From Schlesneria sp. (GTDB lineage: Bacteria; Planctomycetota; Planctomycetia; Planctomycetales; Planctomycetaceae): 64,000 bases of DNA. Within the stretch, counting starts at the first letter, position 1. Each line of letters begins with the position of its first letter. The DNA lies in assembly GCA_028291515.1 (NCBI GenBank), contig JAQGHU010000022.1:124001-188000 (forward strand), in the 5' to 3' direction. The notes below the pieces were generated by a model. It was not told the DNA's origin. It ran no database searches and was given only the letters and a program-made list of their open reading frames with translations. The translations under genes were made by a program, and so were the position numbers. This document shows positions 10,101 to 19,517 of the stretch, in pieces.

Positions 10101-11138
10101 AATTCGCCGCGTCGACGAGGTCTGAAAGACTCGCTGCTGTTCGGCCGCAGACAATCTGGCATAGAGCGGCAATAGATCGGGCCTGGACCCGCCGAATGTC
10201 CGCCCACGCAATGTTTTCGACGCTTCGTGAATCTCACGCTCGGTCGGCATGAAGACCAGCACGTCACCAGGCCCCTGTGCGGTCAACTCACTGACCGCTT
10301 TGGCAACCGCATCCTGCAGATCAGGCTCGTTGCCATCTTCGTCCGGTTCCAGAGGTCGATGCAGGATATCGACAGGGAAGGTTCGGCCGGTGACTTCTAG
10401 AACGGGGACATCACCTGCGACAGTCGCGAAGTGACTCGCGAACCGTTGCGCGTCGATTGTCGCCGAGGTGATGATCAGTTTCAGATCGCGTCGTTTCGCG
10501 ATCAGGCGGTGCAGATATCCTAACAGAAAATCGATGTTCAAAGATCGTTCGTGAGCTTCGTCGACGATGATCGTGTCGTACTGATCAAGCCACCGATCGT
10601 TCTGTGTTTCGGCCAGCAGGATCCCGTCAGTCATTAGCTTGATGTATGTCTGCGATGACGTGGCATCAGCAAAACGCACCTTGAAACCGACCTCACGGCC
10701 GACCGGAACGTTCAACTCTTCCGCGATACGAGTGGCCACTGAACGAGCCGCGATCCGCCGCGGCTGCGTGTGACCAATCAGACCATCCACGCCTCGACCT
10801 AGTTCCAGGCAAATCTTGGGAAGTTGAGTCGATTTTCCCGACCCTGTTTCGCCGCACAGGACGATGACACGGTGATCTCGAATCGTGGCCGCAATTTCAT
10901 CCCGGCGTTGGCAGACTGGAAGCTGATCGTCGTACGTCGGCTTGGGTCTGGCTTCCCAACGTTGCTTCCGCACCTGACACGAGCGATCCAACGCGGCCTG
11001 AAATTTGGACAATTGCTGATCGTGAGGCCGCCCCGCTCGTTGAGCCTCCTGGATGCTGTGCCATTGTCGGTGCAGGCGGTGGCGATCCACCAGCAGTGTT
11101 TGATTTAACGCCTGTTCAATGTCGGCCGAAACGGTCAT
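7110..11138 (-). CDS. hrpA: ATP-dependent RNA helicase HrpA
   Basis: A 1342-aa DEAH-box helicase, close to the usual HrpA length of about 1300 aa. Motifs include GETGSGKSTQLPK (I), DEAH in VDEAHERSLN (II), SAT (III) and QRAGRCGRVGPG (VI), followed by winged-helix and ratchet-like regions and the long HrpA-specific C-terminal domain (DUF3418-type). HrpA rescues collided or stalled ribosomes in E. coli and acts in mRNA processing. A lysine-rich linker near residue 600 is a local oddity. The gene stands alone on the minus strand between the SirB1-like gene and murG. Confidence 0.93.
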   Translation of the reverse strand: MTVSADIEQALNQTLLVDRHRLHRQWHSIQEAQRAGRPHDQQLSKFQAALDRSCQVRKQRWEARPKPTYDDQLPVCQRRDEIAATIRDHRVIVLCGETGSGKSTQLPKICLELGRGVDGLIGHTQPRRIAARSVATRIAEELNVPVGREVGFKVRFADATSSQTYIKLMTDGILLAETQNDRWLDQYDTIIVDEAHERSLNIDFLLGYLHRLIAKRRDLKLIITSATIDAQRFASHFATVAGDVPVLEVTGRTFPVDILHRPLEPDEDGNEPDLQDAVAKAVSELTAQGPGDVLVFMPTEREIHEASKTLRGRTFGGSRPDLLPLYARLSAAEQQRVFQTSSTRRIIIATNVAESSLTVPGIRYVVDTGTARISRYSPRSKLQRLPIEPISKASADQRAGRCGRVGPGICIRLYAEDDYASRERFTAPEILRSNLADVILQTKTLGLGAIEEFPFLEPPRPESIRDGYKTLFELGAVTEQHELTPLGRKLSRFPVDPRIARIIWAALDEHCLAEVLIIASALEIQDPRERPLEKQQQADEAHKQFADEESDFLSYLKLWDFYHKLKSQLSHSQLRKACLQNFLSWTRMREWIDVHAELVSIVTDSLDEAKRKAAPTTSQKPGDKAAVPKRDSKAVTKATDHVGPMTRRGDAAAIHRALLTGFLSSIAVRTESGEFQTAGSQKAFLWPGSGIAGKKPKWIVASEQIETSRRFLRTAARIDPNWIEPLAGHLLTRTYSEPHWDAENLGVAAFEKVSLFGLLIVPRRKIGYGRVDPAKSREIFIQHGLVQGEWGSGDESQPPRIAMPDFLRRNRELIHQLEELQTRSRRGSILKEEEVQYDFYDSRLPVDILDGQRLVQWLRTAFIEDRHRLLMSESDLVDDESARATKSDFPDAVQMQGLSLPLSYRLEPGQDADGVTVTVPQEGLNQLDAQRLGWLVPGLIQDKIEALIRTLPKESRRSLVPIPETATRVAEVLKFGDGSFAEAVAIGIELVTGVIIPRAEFQEDRLPYHLRMQIRITDGEGQTLGVGRDLVSLRQEFGAVAATSFSSVDDPRWHRDRVVTWDFGSLPPEIEVRRGGIPLKGYPCLIDDGEAVSLRLVDDANRAQQELRYGIRRLICLTIPRELKQQIDQLPQLNNWTLQSKTFPQPLNFRQHLAELIADRAFLADQALPRSEPQFRDCLRAGRIRLAEATAQVAHVIGPLFQAFMEIRKTWEKTASPQWQPTRQDVHAQLGQLFGPGFLVRTPWPWLQQFPRYARAIVMRLQKLAGAGGQRDQQQLAAIAPRWQRGIERLKQHRERQLYDPELETYRWMTEEFRVSLFAQELGTAISVSEKRLDQQWLRVAD

Positions 11139-11264
11139 GCTCCAAATGCTTCTTCAACGGGGCTGGCTCGATGCGCGGATCACCAGTTTAGCATCCAAGG
11201 TGACAATTCGGGACTCGGACGGGTTCGGTGGACGAGATTAGTCCACATATTCCCCCCCTTCGCA

Positions 11265-12365
11265 TCAACAATTGGCGAGCGCTTGAATTTGGTCGACCAC
11301 ACGGGAAGCGGCGTCGGGGATGGACAACTGTTTCGCTGCGTCACTCATTCGTTGGCGAAGCGACTCATCGGCCAGCAACTCGTGCAACTGCGCAGTCAGT
11401 CTCTGCGCGGTGTCTTCAGTCGTGGTGCCATGTTCGATGACGATTGCTGCTCCACGAGTCTGCAACGAATTTGCATTGGCTCGCTGGTGGTCATCCGCCG
11501 CGTGTTGATAGGGGACCAGCACCATCGGCAGTCCACAACACGTCAATTCAGCGATTGTCGTCGCACCGGCACGAGAGATGACAACCGAAGCGGCCCGATA
11601 GCGTGCTGCCATGTCGTCGAAAAAAGGTCGTACCTCCGCATCAACGGATTGCTGTTGATAGGCAAGTCGAACCGAGTCTGCTAGTCGTGGACCCGTTTGA
11701 TGCACGATTCGCCAACCAACGAGCGGTTTACCGACTTGCCCCACCGCCTCCATCACTGCTTCATTGAGCGAGTCCGCACCTTGGCTGCCACCGAGGACCA
11801 GCAACTCCATTCGCGGTGCAGGCTGTCGAACTTCTTGAGCCAGTCGCGAGATCTCCTGACGTACCGGATTGCCGGTCACTTCCACTCGCTTCGCAGTCGG
11901 CAACCGATCCGTCGCTTCGGCAAAGGATGTGCAGACGACGGCGGCCGAAGACGCCAGCCACCGAGTCGTTCGGCCAGGGATGACATTTTGTTCGAGCAGC
12001 ACGATGGGAACACTTGCTCGCGCGGCCGCCCAGACCACGGGGGCACTCGCGTAACCTCCCAAACCAATGACAATCGTCGGCGATGTTTCTCGAATCAGCC
12101 CCTTGGCTGCTCGCCAGGCTCGCCAGTTCCGGAAGACAAACCGCAATGGACGGCGCTTCAGGGCGCTGAGCGATTCGACGGGGAGCGGCCGATGCTCAAG
12201 CTGATAGCGCGCCAGAATCGACGACTCCAGATCCTTCTCCGAGCCAATGAACATCACTCGGCAGTCGGGTTCTCGTCGCAATAATTCGAGCGCGACGGCA
12301 ATTCCGGGAAACAAGTGTCCCCCGGTGCCACCCCCTGCAAAGAGATAAGTCCGTTTTGTTGCCAT
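11265..12365 (-). CDS. murG: undecaprenyl-PP-MurNAc-pentapeptide-UDPGlcNAc GlcNAc transferase
   Basis: A 366-aa GT28 glycosyltransferase starting MATKRTYLFAGGGTGGHLFPG, with the GGTGGH phosphate-binding loop, then LEQNVIPGRTTRW, LGGSQGADSLNE and the nucleotide-sugar site SRAGATTIAEL. MurG adds GlcNAc to lipid I to form lipid II at the inner face of the cytoplasmic membrane. Its presence supports peptidoglycan synthesis, long debated for planctomycetes. No other mur genes are in the window. I take the ATG at 12365; the ORF track's extra 48 residues overlap the tRNA terminator and the start of the tRNA-His gene. Confidence 0.93.
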   Translation of the reverse strand: MATKRTYLFAGGGTGGHLFPGIAVALELLRREPDCRVMFIGSEKDLESSILARYQLEHRPLPVESLSALKRRPLRFVFRNWRAWRAAKGLIRETSPTIVIGLGGYASAPVVWAAARASVPIVLLEQNVIPGRTTRWLASSAAVVCTSFAEATDRLPTAKRVEVTGNPVRQEISRLAQEVRQPAPRMELLVLGGSQGADSLNEAVMEAVGQVGKPLVGWRIVHQTGPRLADSVRLAYQQQSVDAEVRPFFDDMAARYRAASVVISRAGATTIAELTCCGLPMVLVPYQHAADDHQRANANSLQTRGAAIVIEHGTTTEDTAQRLTAQLHELLADESLRQRMSDAAKQLSIPDAASRVVDQIQALANC

Positions 12366-12426
12366 CCGTGAATTCGTCTCTGTCAGAGAGAATACTGGCC
12401 GTGTACACGAGAAAGCATGCCAAACG

Positions 12427-12460
12427 AAAAAGCCTTGTCCACAGAAGTTGCGGACAAGGC
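12427..12460 (-). terminator. Rho-independent terminator of tRNA-His
   Basis: On the minus strand a 9-bp stem (GCCTTGTCC / GGACAAGGC) with an 11-base loop is followed by TTTTTCGTTT, directly downstream of tRNA-His. Confidence 0.8.
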
Positions 12461-12467
12461 TCGCAAG

Positions 12468-12542
12468 GGTGGCTAACCGGATTCGAACCGGCGACATCCA
12501 GAACCACAATCTGGCGCTCTAACCAACTGAGCTATAGCCACC
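12468..12542 (-). tRNA. tRNA-His (GTG)
   Basis: A 75-nt cloverleaf with anticodon loop TTGTGGT (anticodon GTG) between CCAGA and TCTGG, T-arm GCCGG-TTCGAAT-CCGGT, and the extra 5' G opposite C73 that marks histidine tRNAs. No CCA is encoded. Unlike the tRNA-like genes at 28-31 kb this one is fully canonical. Confidence 0.95.
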
Positions 12543-12716
12543 GTAAGGTGATGGGGCGATTTTAGCGAGAAGGATCGCAGTTGCAAGTGAGGACCGACCC
12601 GCCGCTCGCCTCGAAGCGGATGTGACCCGCCTTCGTTCTTCGATTCGTCATTTGCGACGAAAAAATTGAGCGATTCGACAGAAGATCCCGTCCGCAGTGG
12701 CAGGCCCCGCCAGAGT

Positions 12717-13556
12717 TTACGAATGGCGTCCGCGAAAACGTGAAAAGTCCAGCCCCGGAATCAGCGAATTCGAATCGTCTTTGCCCTTCGCTGCTAGCCG
12801 TCGCGATGGCAGCATTCCATCGTCCAGAAAGGCTTGTTCGGGGATGCTGCCCAGCATCGATTGAATCAGTCCCTCAAACCCGGGCGAGTCCAGCATCACG
12901 TTGGGAAGCTGGCCAAGCAACGACAGCCTGACTCCGGCGGCGACCAATAATTCAACGGGTCGCGACGTTTCACCCGACTCCGCCGCTTCTTCGGCGAAGT
13001 CTTTGGCGCGATCGGCGTCGAACGCGAATTGGAAGACATCTTCAGAGCCGCAAATGTTGCCGATTAGCATATCCGTCCAGCGGTCACATCGTCTCCGCAG
13101 CCGATCGAGATCCGCTCCCCAAGAGCCCGATTCTTCCTGCTTCAGCAACTGACTCAGTAATCGATGCCGAATTTGCAATAAGCCATTGACTGCATTCGAG
13201 GCAATCCGAGTCAGATCCTGTTTCCCGGTTTGTCGATCGATGCTGGCGAGGATCGTGGCCCAGACTCGCGTCACCAATTCGGTCGTAAACAGTTGCGCGG
13301 CGACTTCCTGAAAACGCGACTTGGAATCGGCTGTGACAGAAGGCTCACTGTTCAGAAATTCGTCCCATGACTGCTGCAGTTGCTTCGTGGATTGCCAGAA
13401 CTGTCGTAGTGCCAGCGGCGAAGGCTCGAATTGATTTTGGATCGAGTGCTGTCCGACTCGCGAAAGCAACCAGGCGATTTCGGCAAGTGATTTAACAGTC
13501 AGACCCTGTTCAACGGCTGGCATCACGACCTCTAAATTCAAAGACAATTGCGACAT
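12717..13556 (-). CDS. hypothetical protein, alpha-helical
   Basis: A 279-aa protein with no family that I recognise. It is rich in predicted helix (long stretches of L, Q, R and E) and lacks a signal peptide or membrane segments. The tail ends SLIPGLDFSRFRGRHS. Coding quality looks good across the whole length and the other frames are broken, so I take it as real. It stands alone between tRNA-His and the DUF1080 gene. Confidence 0.6.
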   Translation of the reverse strand: MSQLSLNLEVVMPAVEQGLTVKSLAEIAWLLSRVGQHSIQNQFEPSPLALRQFWQSTKQLQQSWDEFLNSEPSVTADSKSRFQEVAAQLFTTELVTRVWATILASIDRQTGKQDLTRIASNAVNGLLQIRHRLLSQLLKQEESGSWGADLDRLRRRCDRWTDMLIGNICGSEDVFQFAFDADRAKDFAEEAAESGETSRPVELLVAAGVRLSLLGQLPNVMLDSPGFEGLIQSMLGSIPEQAFLDDGMLPSRRLAAKGKDDSNSLIPGLDFSRFRGRHS

Positions 13557-13802
13557 GGCCCTCGGTCGCCGCAGAGTCTCGTCTCCGCTGATGATTTACA
13601 ACCGACTGGCACTCACTGTTGGCAAACTGAATGCCGCGGCCACGATGCCGCCGAAATCGACTAGATCCGAACAGTTCGTTCTGTTTCAAAGTCCAAGTGT
13701 CAACTTTCGAGAACATCCCATGTTGCCCGATGGCAACGTGACGACGTGGCGGCATGCGAATCGGCATCATTGCCTACTGAATCATCGCGAACCGAATCAG
13801 GA

Positions 13803-14570
13803 TCATTTGGCCTCTGGAATTGGAGCGGGTGTGATGGCCGCTTTGGCTTCGGTGGCCGTCAGATCCCGAATCTGGATGTCCTTCAATCCTGCCGTCGTGG
13901 AATAGCAAGAGATCCCGAGGGGCTTGGACAGTTCCACTTCCGGGCGAATCGATATCTTGCGGCCCTTGGTCTCCACGCCGACCACTTGTTTGTCATCGAT
14001 CCACCCCATCAGGCCGTTGTCGTTGACTCGCAGACGGATCTTGTACCAGCGTCCTCGGTCGAATGACGCATAGCGAGCCGTTTCGTTGTTGGCGGCATCC
14101 AGTCCATCAAGGCTCGAAATCCCCACGACCCCGCCACCCCAGCCCCCGACGATAAAGCTGCAGGGATCGTCTTTTACTGGGAAGGTCAAACCGCAGAAAA
14201 AGTCGCCACCGTCGATGCGCTGAGCAGAGAGCGAGATCTCATAGTTGTTCTTGGGTAGCTCGCCACCTTCCCAGGCGATGCCCGTCATTTCCGAACCTTG
14301 CTTCATGATGATGGCACCTTCCTTCACCTCGACATCACCTTCACCCCCGAATTGCGAGCTTTTCCAGTTCTTCAGGGTCTTGCCATCGAACAACGACTTC
14401 CATTTCGCGGGGGCAACCTTTTGTGCAGGCTCTTCGGAATGAACAGTCGGCGTCCACTGAACTGTCGCGGCGTAGCACGCCAGTCCCAGGCAACCCAACC
14501 AAAGAATATTGGATTTCGACGAACTAGGTTTCCCCGCGGCGTTACGGCCAGAGAAGCTTGTCATCTGCAT
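13803..14570 (-). CDS. DUF1080 (3-keto-disaccharide hydrolase-like) exported protein
   Basis: A 255-aa protein with an N-terminal hydrophobic export segment (residues 22-40) and then the DUF1080 concanavalin-like fold: WKSLFDGKTLKNWKSSQFGG, and later GDFFCGLTFPV and GRWYKIRLRVNDN. The domain is greatly expanded in planctomycetes and is thought to bind or cleave sugars. The substrate is unknown here. Expected location is periplasmic or anchored at the membrane. Confidence 0.85.
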   Translation of the reverse strand: MQMTSFSGRNAAGKPSSSKSNILWLGCLGLACYAATVQWTPTVHSEEPAQKVAPAKWKSLFDGKTLKNWKSSQFGGEGDVEVKEGAIIMKQGSEMTGIAWEGGELPKNNYEISLSAQRIDGGDFFCGLTFPVKDDPCSFIVGGWGGGVVGISSLDGLDAANNETARYASFDRGRWYKIRLRVNDNGLMGWIDDKQVVGVETKGRKISIRPEVELSKPLGISCYSTTAGLKDIQIRDLTATEAKAAITPAPIPEAK

Positions 14571-14929
14571 AGTGGCACCTCAGCTTGAGTGTTGGAATGA
14601 GTCGGATGCTGCAAACCGAACGAGATGTTGACAACTGGCAGCGTCAAAACGGTCAATTTCACTTCCAAGGATTACGTTTCGCCACATCCCGTTCAAGTCG
14701 GTGCGATGCGAATTGAAGGCAACAACGCTTCCTTGGCGCAACATTGGAGCAGTCAACGAGAGTTTAACGAATGATGGCAGCGTCGTCCTACCTCAGCTAT
14801 TAGAGTTCTATCCACCGCGATCAGGATGCGGTCCAGTTGCGATCAGTGATCTGACGCAGCGGGTGAAACGGCCGAGACCACCGCGTCGTTGAGTTCGTCA
14901 TTGTTATCGATTTTCAATCGCCTACAACT
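14571..14929. other. divergent intergenic region
   Basis: About 360 bases between two divergently transcribed genes. It must contain both promoters, but I see no clear boxes, hairpins or ORFs worth calling. Confidence 0.3.
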
Positions 14930-16666
14930 ATGTCGACTGATGGAGCAATCATCCCGGGGTTTGAAACCGTTGCCACCAACGCTTCGTCGGTGGCCAGCGA
15001 GCTGGGGCTATTGTTGGATCGATTCAGTCGCGGCCTGCGACCTTCTCCCGCGGTCAGCGCCGCCGATGTCAGTCCCGCCGATGTTATCACGGAGGTCCAT
15101 CAGTTGGAGGCCGAAGTCCTGCGGTTCAGTCGTGAACGCGCTCACATCAACGCTGAAAATCAGTTACTGAACGAGATCATCAACTGCAACGGCATCACCG
15201 GTTGCAACCGACTCTTAAGACGCTTGATCATCGAATCGACGACAGGCTTTGCCGCGTTGATTGACATTTCTGCCGCAGAAACGCAGCCGCTGGCGATTCG
15301 AGGAGACGCCATCAGTCATCAGTCGGGGTTCCGCTTCAAGGATCGCCTGATCGAACAACTTCATCGCGAATCACTGGTCATCGGCCAGTATCAGTTACAA
15401 GAAGCCGGTGGTTCGCCGCTGGTGGCCGTAGAGAGCGTCTCTGCCGTAGACAAAGATCCAACACGAGCCGCCTGCGAACTCTTTCTGGTGCCGATCAAGC
15501 TCAACAACCGACTCGCCGGTCTGTTGGCCACCACGTCTCTCTGGCCCGCGGGTCTGCGTCGCAGTGAACAGGTCGAGATCCTCGGTCGTATCAGCCAGGG
15601 GATCTTGTCCCGCTGTCGACAGGAACGCGAACTGATTCAGCATCAGGGGGAATTGTGGATCGCGCGTGAGATGCTGCAACTCAAGTCGATCACGGATCAA
15701 GCCGCCGATCAGCCACTGGAAACGCTGGGTGAGTTCACCGCTCGTTTGTGTGAGGCGGCTGGTATGGATCGCGCCGCTGTCTTCCTCGCCGCACGACGCG
15801 AAGGCGACATTGCCGAGCCGGTCGTGGAAGCGGGAGTGACACTCCCGACGACGATCTCTAAAGACTGGCGTCGACACGAAATTCGCCTGGTTCGCAATTC
15901 GGTCGATTCCTTGCAGGTTGACATTTTGAGCGACGACGAACTGAACCACCTGGGAATTGATTCGCTCTGGGGGCACGCGGCTGTGTTGCCTCTGCGCTCC
16001 GCCGGCAGACGCTTGGGAACGTTGATTCTCAGTCGCCGAAGTCGAGCGTTGCTTCCCGGCCGGGCGCTGCAGCTTTTGGAATGGGCCACGGATCTATTAT
16101 CGCAGACACTGTGCCGCATCTACCGCGATGCGGCCATCCGCCGCCAGGCCCGACATGACGGACTCACGGATCTCGCCAATCGCCGCGTCTTCGATACACT
16201 GCTGACGTGTGAAGTCGATCGAGTTCGCTTGGGGGTCTCCGAGGAATGTTCGCTGTTGCTCGCAGACCTCGATCGATTTAAAGCGGTCAACGATCAGCAC
16301 GGACACATGGCAGGGGACGAAGTCCTCCGTCTGACGGCTCAGCTCTTACGCGAACGCGTGGGACAAACGCGAATGGGCGAACGCAGTTTGATCGCTCGTT
16401 ACGGTGGCGAAGAACTAGCAGTCCTCCTGCCTGGCGTCGGCATGGGGGGAGCTCTCCGCGTCGCTGAAGAGATCCGTGCCGCCATCGAGCTCATGCCCGT
16501 CTGCTATGCCGAGAAGCGTCTCGGCGTCACGGTCAGCATCGGTGTGGCCAGCTTTCCACTCCACGGCACAAACGCCGCGGAACTGGTCGCGGCAGCCGAC
16601 TCGGCCCTCTATCAGGCCAAAGCCGAAGGCCGAAACCGCGTCTGCCAGCCCGCCCTGCATCACTGA
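14930..16666 (+). CDS. GAF-GGDEF diguanylate cyclase
   Basis: A 578-aa cytoplasmic signalling protein. Residues 80-220 and 240-400 look like two GAF-type sensory domains. The C-terminal 170 residues are a GGDEF domain: LADLDRFKAVNDQHGHMAGDE, then the active-site loop RYGGEEL (G-G-E-E-L, a functional variant) and VSIGVASFP. Such enzymes make cyclic di-GMP from two GTP. No RxxD inhibitory site is obvious five residues before GGEEL. No membrane segment is visible, so the signal is probably intracellular. Confidence 0.88.
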   Translation: MSTDGAIIPGFETVATNASSVASELGLLLDRFSRGLRPSPAVSAADVSPADVITEVHQLEAEVLRFSRERAHINAENQLLNEIINCNGITGCNRLLRRLIIESTTGFAALIDISAAETQPLAIRGDAISHQSGFRFKDRLIEQLHRESLVIGQYQLQEAGGSPLVAVESVSAVDKDPTRAACELFLVPIKLNNRLAGLLATTSLWPAGLRRSEQVEILGRISQGILSRCRQERELIQHQGELWIAREMLQLKSITDQAADQPLETLGEFTARLCEAAGMDRAAVFLAARREGDIAEPVVEAGVTLPTTISKDWRRHEIRLVRNSVDSLQVDILSDDELNHLGIDSLWGHAAVLPLRSAGRRLGTLILSRRSRALLPGRALQLLEWATDLLSQTLCRIYRDAAIRRQARHDGLTDLANRRVFDTLLTCEVDRVRLGVSEECSLLLADLDRFKAVNDQHGHMAGDEVLRLTAQLLRERVGQTRMGERSLIARYGGEELAVLLPGVGMGGALRVAEEIRAAIELMPVCYAEKRLGVTVSIGVASFPLHGTNAAELVAAADSALYQAKAEGRNRVCQPALHH

Positions 16667-16684
16667 TCGGTGGTGGCCAGAGTT

Positions 16685-16712
16685 CGTCATTCCCGCGCAG
16701 GCGGGAATCCAG
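16685..16712. repeat. REP-like palindromic repeat (ATTCCCGC-GCAG-GCGGGAAT)
   Basis: A perfect 8-bp inverted repeat with a 4-base loop inside GTCATTCCCGCGCAGGCGGG, between the GGDEF gene and the convergent cytochrome gene. Its minus-strand translation gives the familiar WIPACAGMT-type string seen where this repeat family is mis-annotated as protein. Similar repeats are scattered through many proteobacterial genomes. Confidence 0.75.
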
Positions 16713-16788
16713 GCAGATAGTGAACGGCAGCATTCCGGCAGCAAGCTGAGTCAAACTGCTGAATTCTCGCCTGCTCGGAAATGACAAC

Positions 16789-19353
16789 TCATTCACGAGT
16801 GACGAACTCATCTAGATTCAACAGCACTCGCGCTAACGCTGTCCAAGTCGCTGCTTCCACGGCACTGACATTGTCGGGTACCGGTTTCGGCGCGAATTCT
16901 GCCGCCGCCTGCTTGTCCGCTTCAAATCGTTCTCGCTGCTGCTGAACATACTCGCGCAATCGAACCAACTCTGCTGAGCGAGGTTCGCGAGCCAAACACA
17001 ACTCGCACGCCAGATTCAATCGCTGCGAATCATCACCTTGGGGCAGCGACAACAATCGCACAGCCAAGCCTCGCGCGAATTCGACAAACGCCAGGTCGTT
17101 CGCCAGCGTCAGACTTTGCAGCGGCGTGTTGGACCGAACGCGTCGAGTACACGCCACATTCGCATCCGGGAAATCAAACACCGTCATCGACGGATACAGA
17201 CTCGACCGCCACAGTTGCGTGTACATCGCTTTGCGGTATCGAGACCGATCCGTCTCGGCCTTCCAAGGCTTCTTGTCCTGGGTGAAGTCGAACACTCCGT
17301 CCGGTTGGGGCGGATACACCGGCGGGCCGCCGATCTCGGATGTCAGTAGACCTGCGGCGGCCAAAGCTTCGTCGCGGATGATTTCCGCATCCAATCGAAT
17401 TCGGTTCTGTTGCGACAACCATTTGTTCGTCGGATCGACCTCGGCCACATCAGGGCGTTGATACGACGATTGGCGATACGTGGCCGATGAGACGATCAAC
17501 CGATGAATCCGTTTGACATCCCAGCGAGTTCGCATTTCCCCTTTCGAACTGCCAGAAAACTCACTAGCCACCCAATCGAGCAATTCAGGATGAGTCGGAG
17601 CTGTTCCCTGCAACCCAAAATCATTCTCTGTCTCAACCAAGCCCCGCCCGAAATACTTCTGCCAGATCCGGTTCACCGTCACGCGAGAGGTCAGCGGGTT
17701 GTCGTCAGAAATCAGCCACTTCGCCAGGTCCAGCCGGGTGGTTGGCAGCATGCTCTGAGGCAACGTCCCAATAGCCGATCCATCCAGCACGACAGGTACC
17801 GCCGGCTGCACCTTCGCACCTTTACGCAGGAAGTCGCCTCGCAAGTGAATGTGAGACTCCCGTGGCTTCGGAAGCTCTTGCATCACCATCGTCGTTGGGA
17901 ATGTTGGCTCCTGCGCACGCAGTTTCGCGATCTGATCCAATTCAGGAAACTTCGCCCGAGCAACCTCTACTCCGCGAAAATAAGCCTCCAGATCTCGGAC
18001 GTGTGTTTCCGATCGATCCCGAGGTGGCAAGTCGACAGCATTCTTGACGTTAAATGGCAGCTTCTTCTTATCGTCGTCACTCAGTGACTTTTCCCAGACA
18101 GCTTGATCCGCCGCGATAACTTGAGCGTTCAATCGGACCGCTTCCTCCAGTTTGGCAATCTTGTCTCGAATCTGCCGCTGTCGTCCCGGCTCATTCACCG
18201 CGAGTTGTTCCGCAGACGGAACATCGATCCGTGGTGCCGTCGGGTCGCCACCGTTAAACGCGGTGCTGTTGAAAAACGCGTACAATTGATAATACTCGCG
18301 CTGCGAGATCGGATCGTATTTGTGGTCGTGGCATTGAGCACACCCAACCGTCAGCCCTAGAAAAACGGTCCCCGTCGTATTGGTGCGATCGACAACCGCT
18401 TCGACTCGAAACTGTTCGGGGTCAGTTCCCCCCTCTTCATTCACGAGCGTATTCCGGTGAAATCCCGTGGCAACAAGCTGGTCTAAATCCGCATCAGCAC
18501 GCATGTCACCAGCAATTTGATCGATGACAAACTCGTCAAACGGCAGATTGCGATTGAAAGCGGCAACGACCCAATCTCGATACTTCCAGATCGTCCGCGG
18601 CATATCCCGAGTGAAGCCGTTGGAATCCGCATACCGAGCCACATCCAGCCAGTCTCGGCCCCAGCGTTCGCCAAAATGTGGTGCTGCCAAGAGTCGATCA
18701 ACAAGTTTCTCATAAGCGTCTGGCGAATTGTCGTGGACAAACTCCTGAAGCTCATCCGGTGATGGCGGCATGCCGAGCAAATCGAGCGACACGCGGCGAA
18801 TCAGTGTCCAGCGGTCTGCTTCCAGTGACGGCGGCAACTGAACTGCCTCGCGTCGCACTGTGACAAAGCTATCGATGGCACTCCGCGCAAGAATTCCCGC
18901 AGTGACGGGAGGCACTGGATGCGTCACACGCTGAAATGCCCAATGATCGCCCCCCTTCTTCTGCGCCGTCGCGGCGACAACTTCATCGGCCGGGAATTTC
19001 GCGCCGTCAGCAATCCAGTCTTTCAGCAACTGAATCTCGGCGTCGGACAGTCGCGGTCCTTCGGGAGGCATCTTGGAAGCCCCCTCTGCTCCGGTCACCG
19101 CTTGAATCAACAGGCTTTTTGCGGGATCGCGAGCAACAAGTGCAGGGCCGCTGTCGCCTCCGTCGGTCAACGCGCGTCCGCTGTCGATTCGCAGTCCCGA
19201 CTGTTGCTTCTCGGGCCCATGACACTGCAGGCAGTGTTTGACCAACAGAGGCTTCACCTGTGTCGCATAGTCCGACTTGGGAACATCGTCACCCACCGCC
19301 AATGTGGCCGGCAGCAGCATCAAGGCCAAAAAACATCTGTTCGGCAACGACAT
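16789..19353 (-). CDS. planctomycete cytochrome c-like protein with DUF1549 and DUF1553
   Basis: An 854-aa exported protein. It begins with a signal peptide (LALMLLPATLAVG), then the PSCyt1 domain with a haem-binding CLQCH and a distal M in SKMPPEGPRLS. DUF1549 follows (FGERWGRDWLDVARYADSNG), carrying a second CAQCH, and DUF1553 forms the C-terminal half (TSRVTVNRIWQKYFGRGLVETENDFG). In planctomycetes these proteins usually pair with a DUF1501 protein; here the nearest DUF1501 gene is 13 kb away. Function is unproven; a link to polysaccharide handling has been suggested. Confidence 0.9.
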   Translation of the reverse strand: MSLPNRCFLALMLLPATLAVGDDVPKSDYATQVKPLLVKHCLQCHGPEKQQSGLRIDSGRALTDGGDSGPALVARDPAKSLLIQAVTGAEGASKMPPEGPRLSDAEIQLLKDWIADGAKFPADEVVAATAQKKGGDHWAFQRVTHPVPPVTAGILARSAIDSFVTVRREAVQLPPSLEADRWTLIRRVSLDLLGMPPSPDELQEFVHDNSPDAYEKLVDRLLAAPHFGERWGRDWLDVARYADSNGFTRDMPRTIWKYRDWVVAAFNRNLPFDEFVIDQIAGDMRADADLDQLVATGFHRNTLVNEEGGTDPEQFRVEAVVDRTNTTGTVFLGLTVGCAQCHDHKYDPISQREYYQLYAFFNSTAFNGGDPTAPRIDVPSAEQLAVNEPGRQRQIRDKIAKLEEAVRLNAQVIAADQAVWEKSLSDDDKKKLPFNVKNAVDLPPRDRSETHVRDLEAYFRGVEVARAKFPELDQIAKLRAQEPTFPTTMVMQELPKPRESHIHLRGDFLRKGAKVQPAVPVVLDGSAIGTLPQSMLPTTRLDLAKWLISDDNPLTSRVTVNRIWQKYFGRGLVETENDFGLQGTAPTHPELLDWVASEFSGSSKGEMRTRWDVKRIHRLIVSSATYRQSSYQRPDVAEVDPTNKWLSQQNRIRLDAEIIRDEALAAAGLLTSEIGGPPVYPPQPDGVFDFTQDKKPWKAETDRSRYRKAMYTQLWRSSLYPSMTVFDFPDANVACTRRVRSNTPLQSLTLANDLAFVEFARGLAVRLLSLPQGDDSQRLNLACELCLAREPRSAELVRLREYVQQQRERFEADKQAAAEFAPKPVPDNVSAVEAATWTALARVLLNLDEFVTRE

Positions 19354-19517
19354 CAGCGGGCCCCTCAGGCGTCCGGCGAAATCACATCTCGCTTCGAGTA
19401 TCGCCCACGATCAGGGTCCGGTCAATCGGTGGCGGCTCAATACCGTTTTGTCCCGCCCTGCGTTAGACTGCTCGCCATTCCGTTTGGGACTATGTGTACA
19501 CGGCAGGAAGAGTACGG

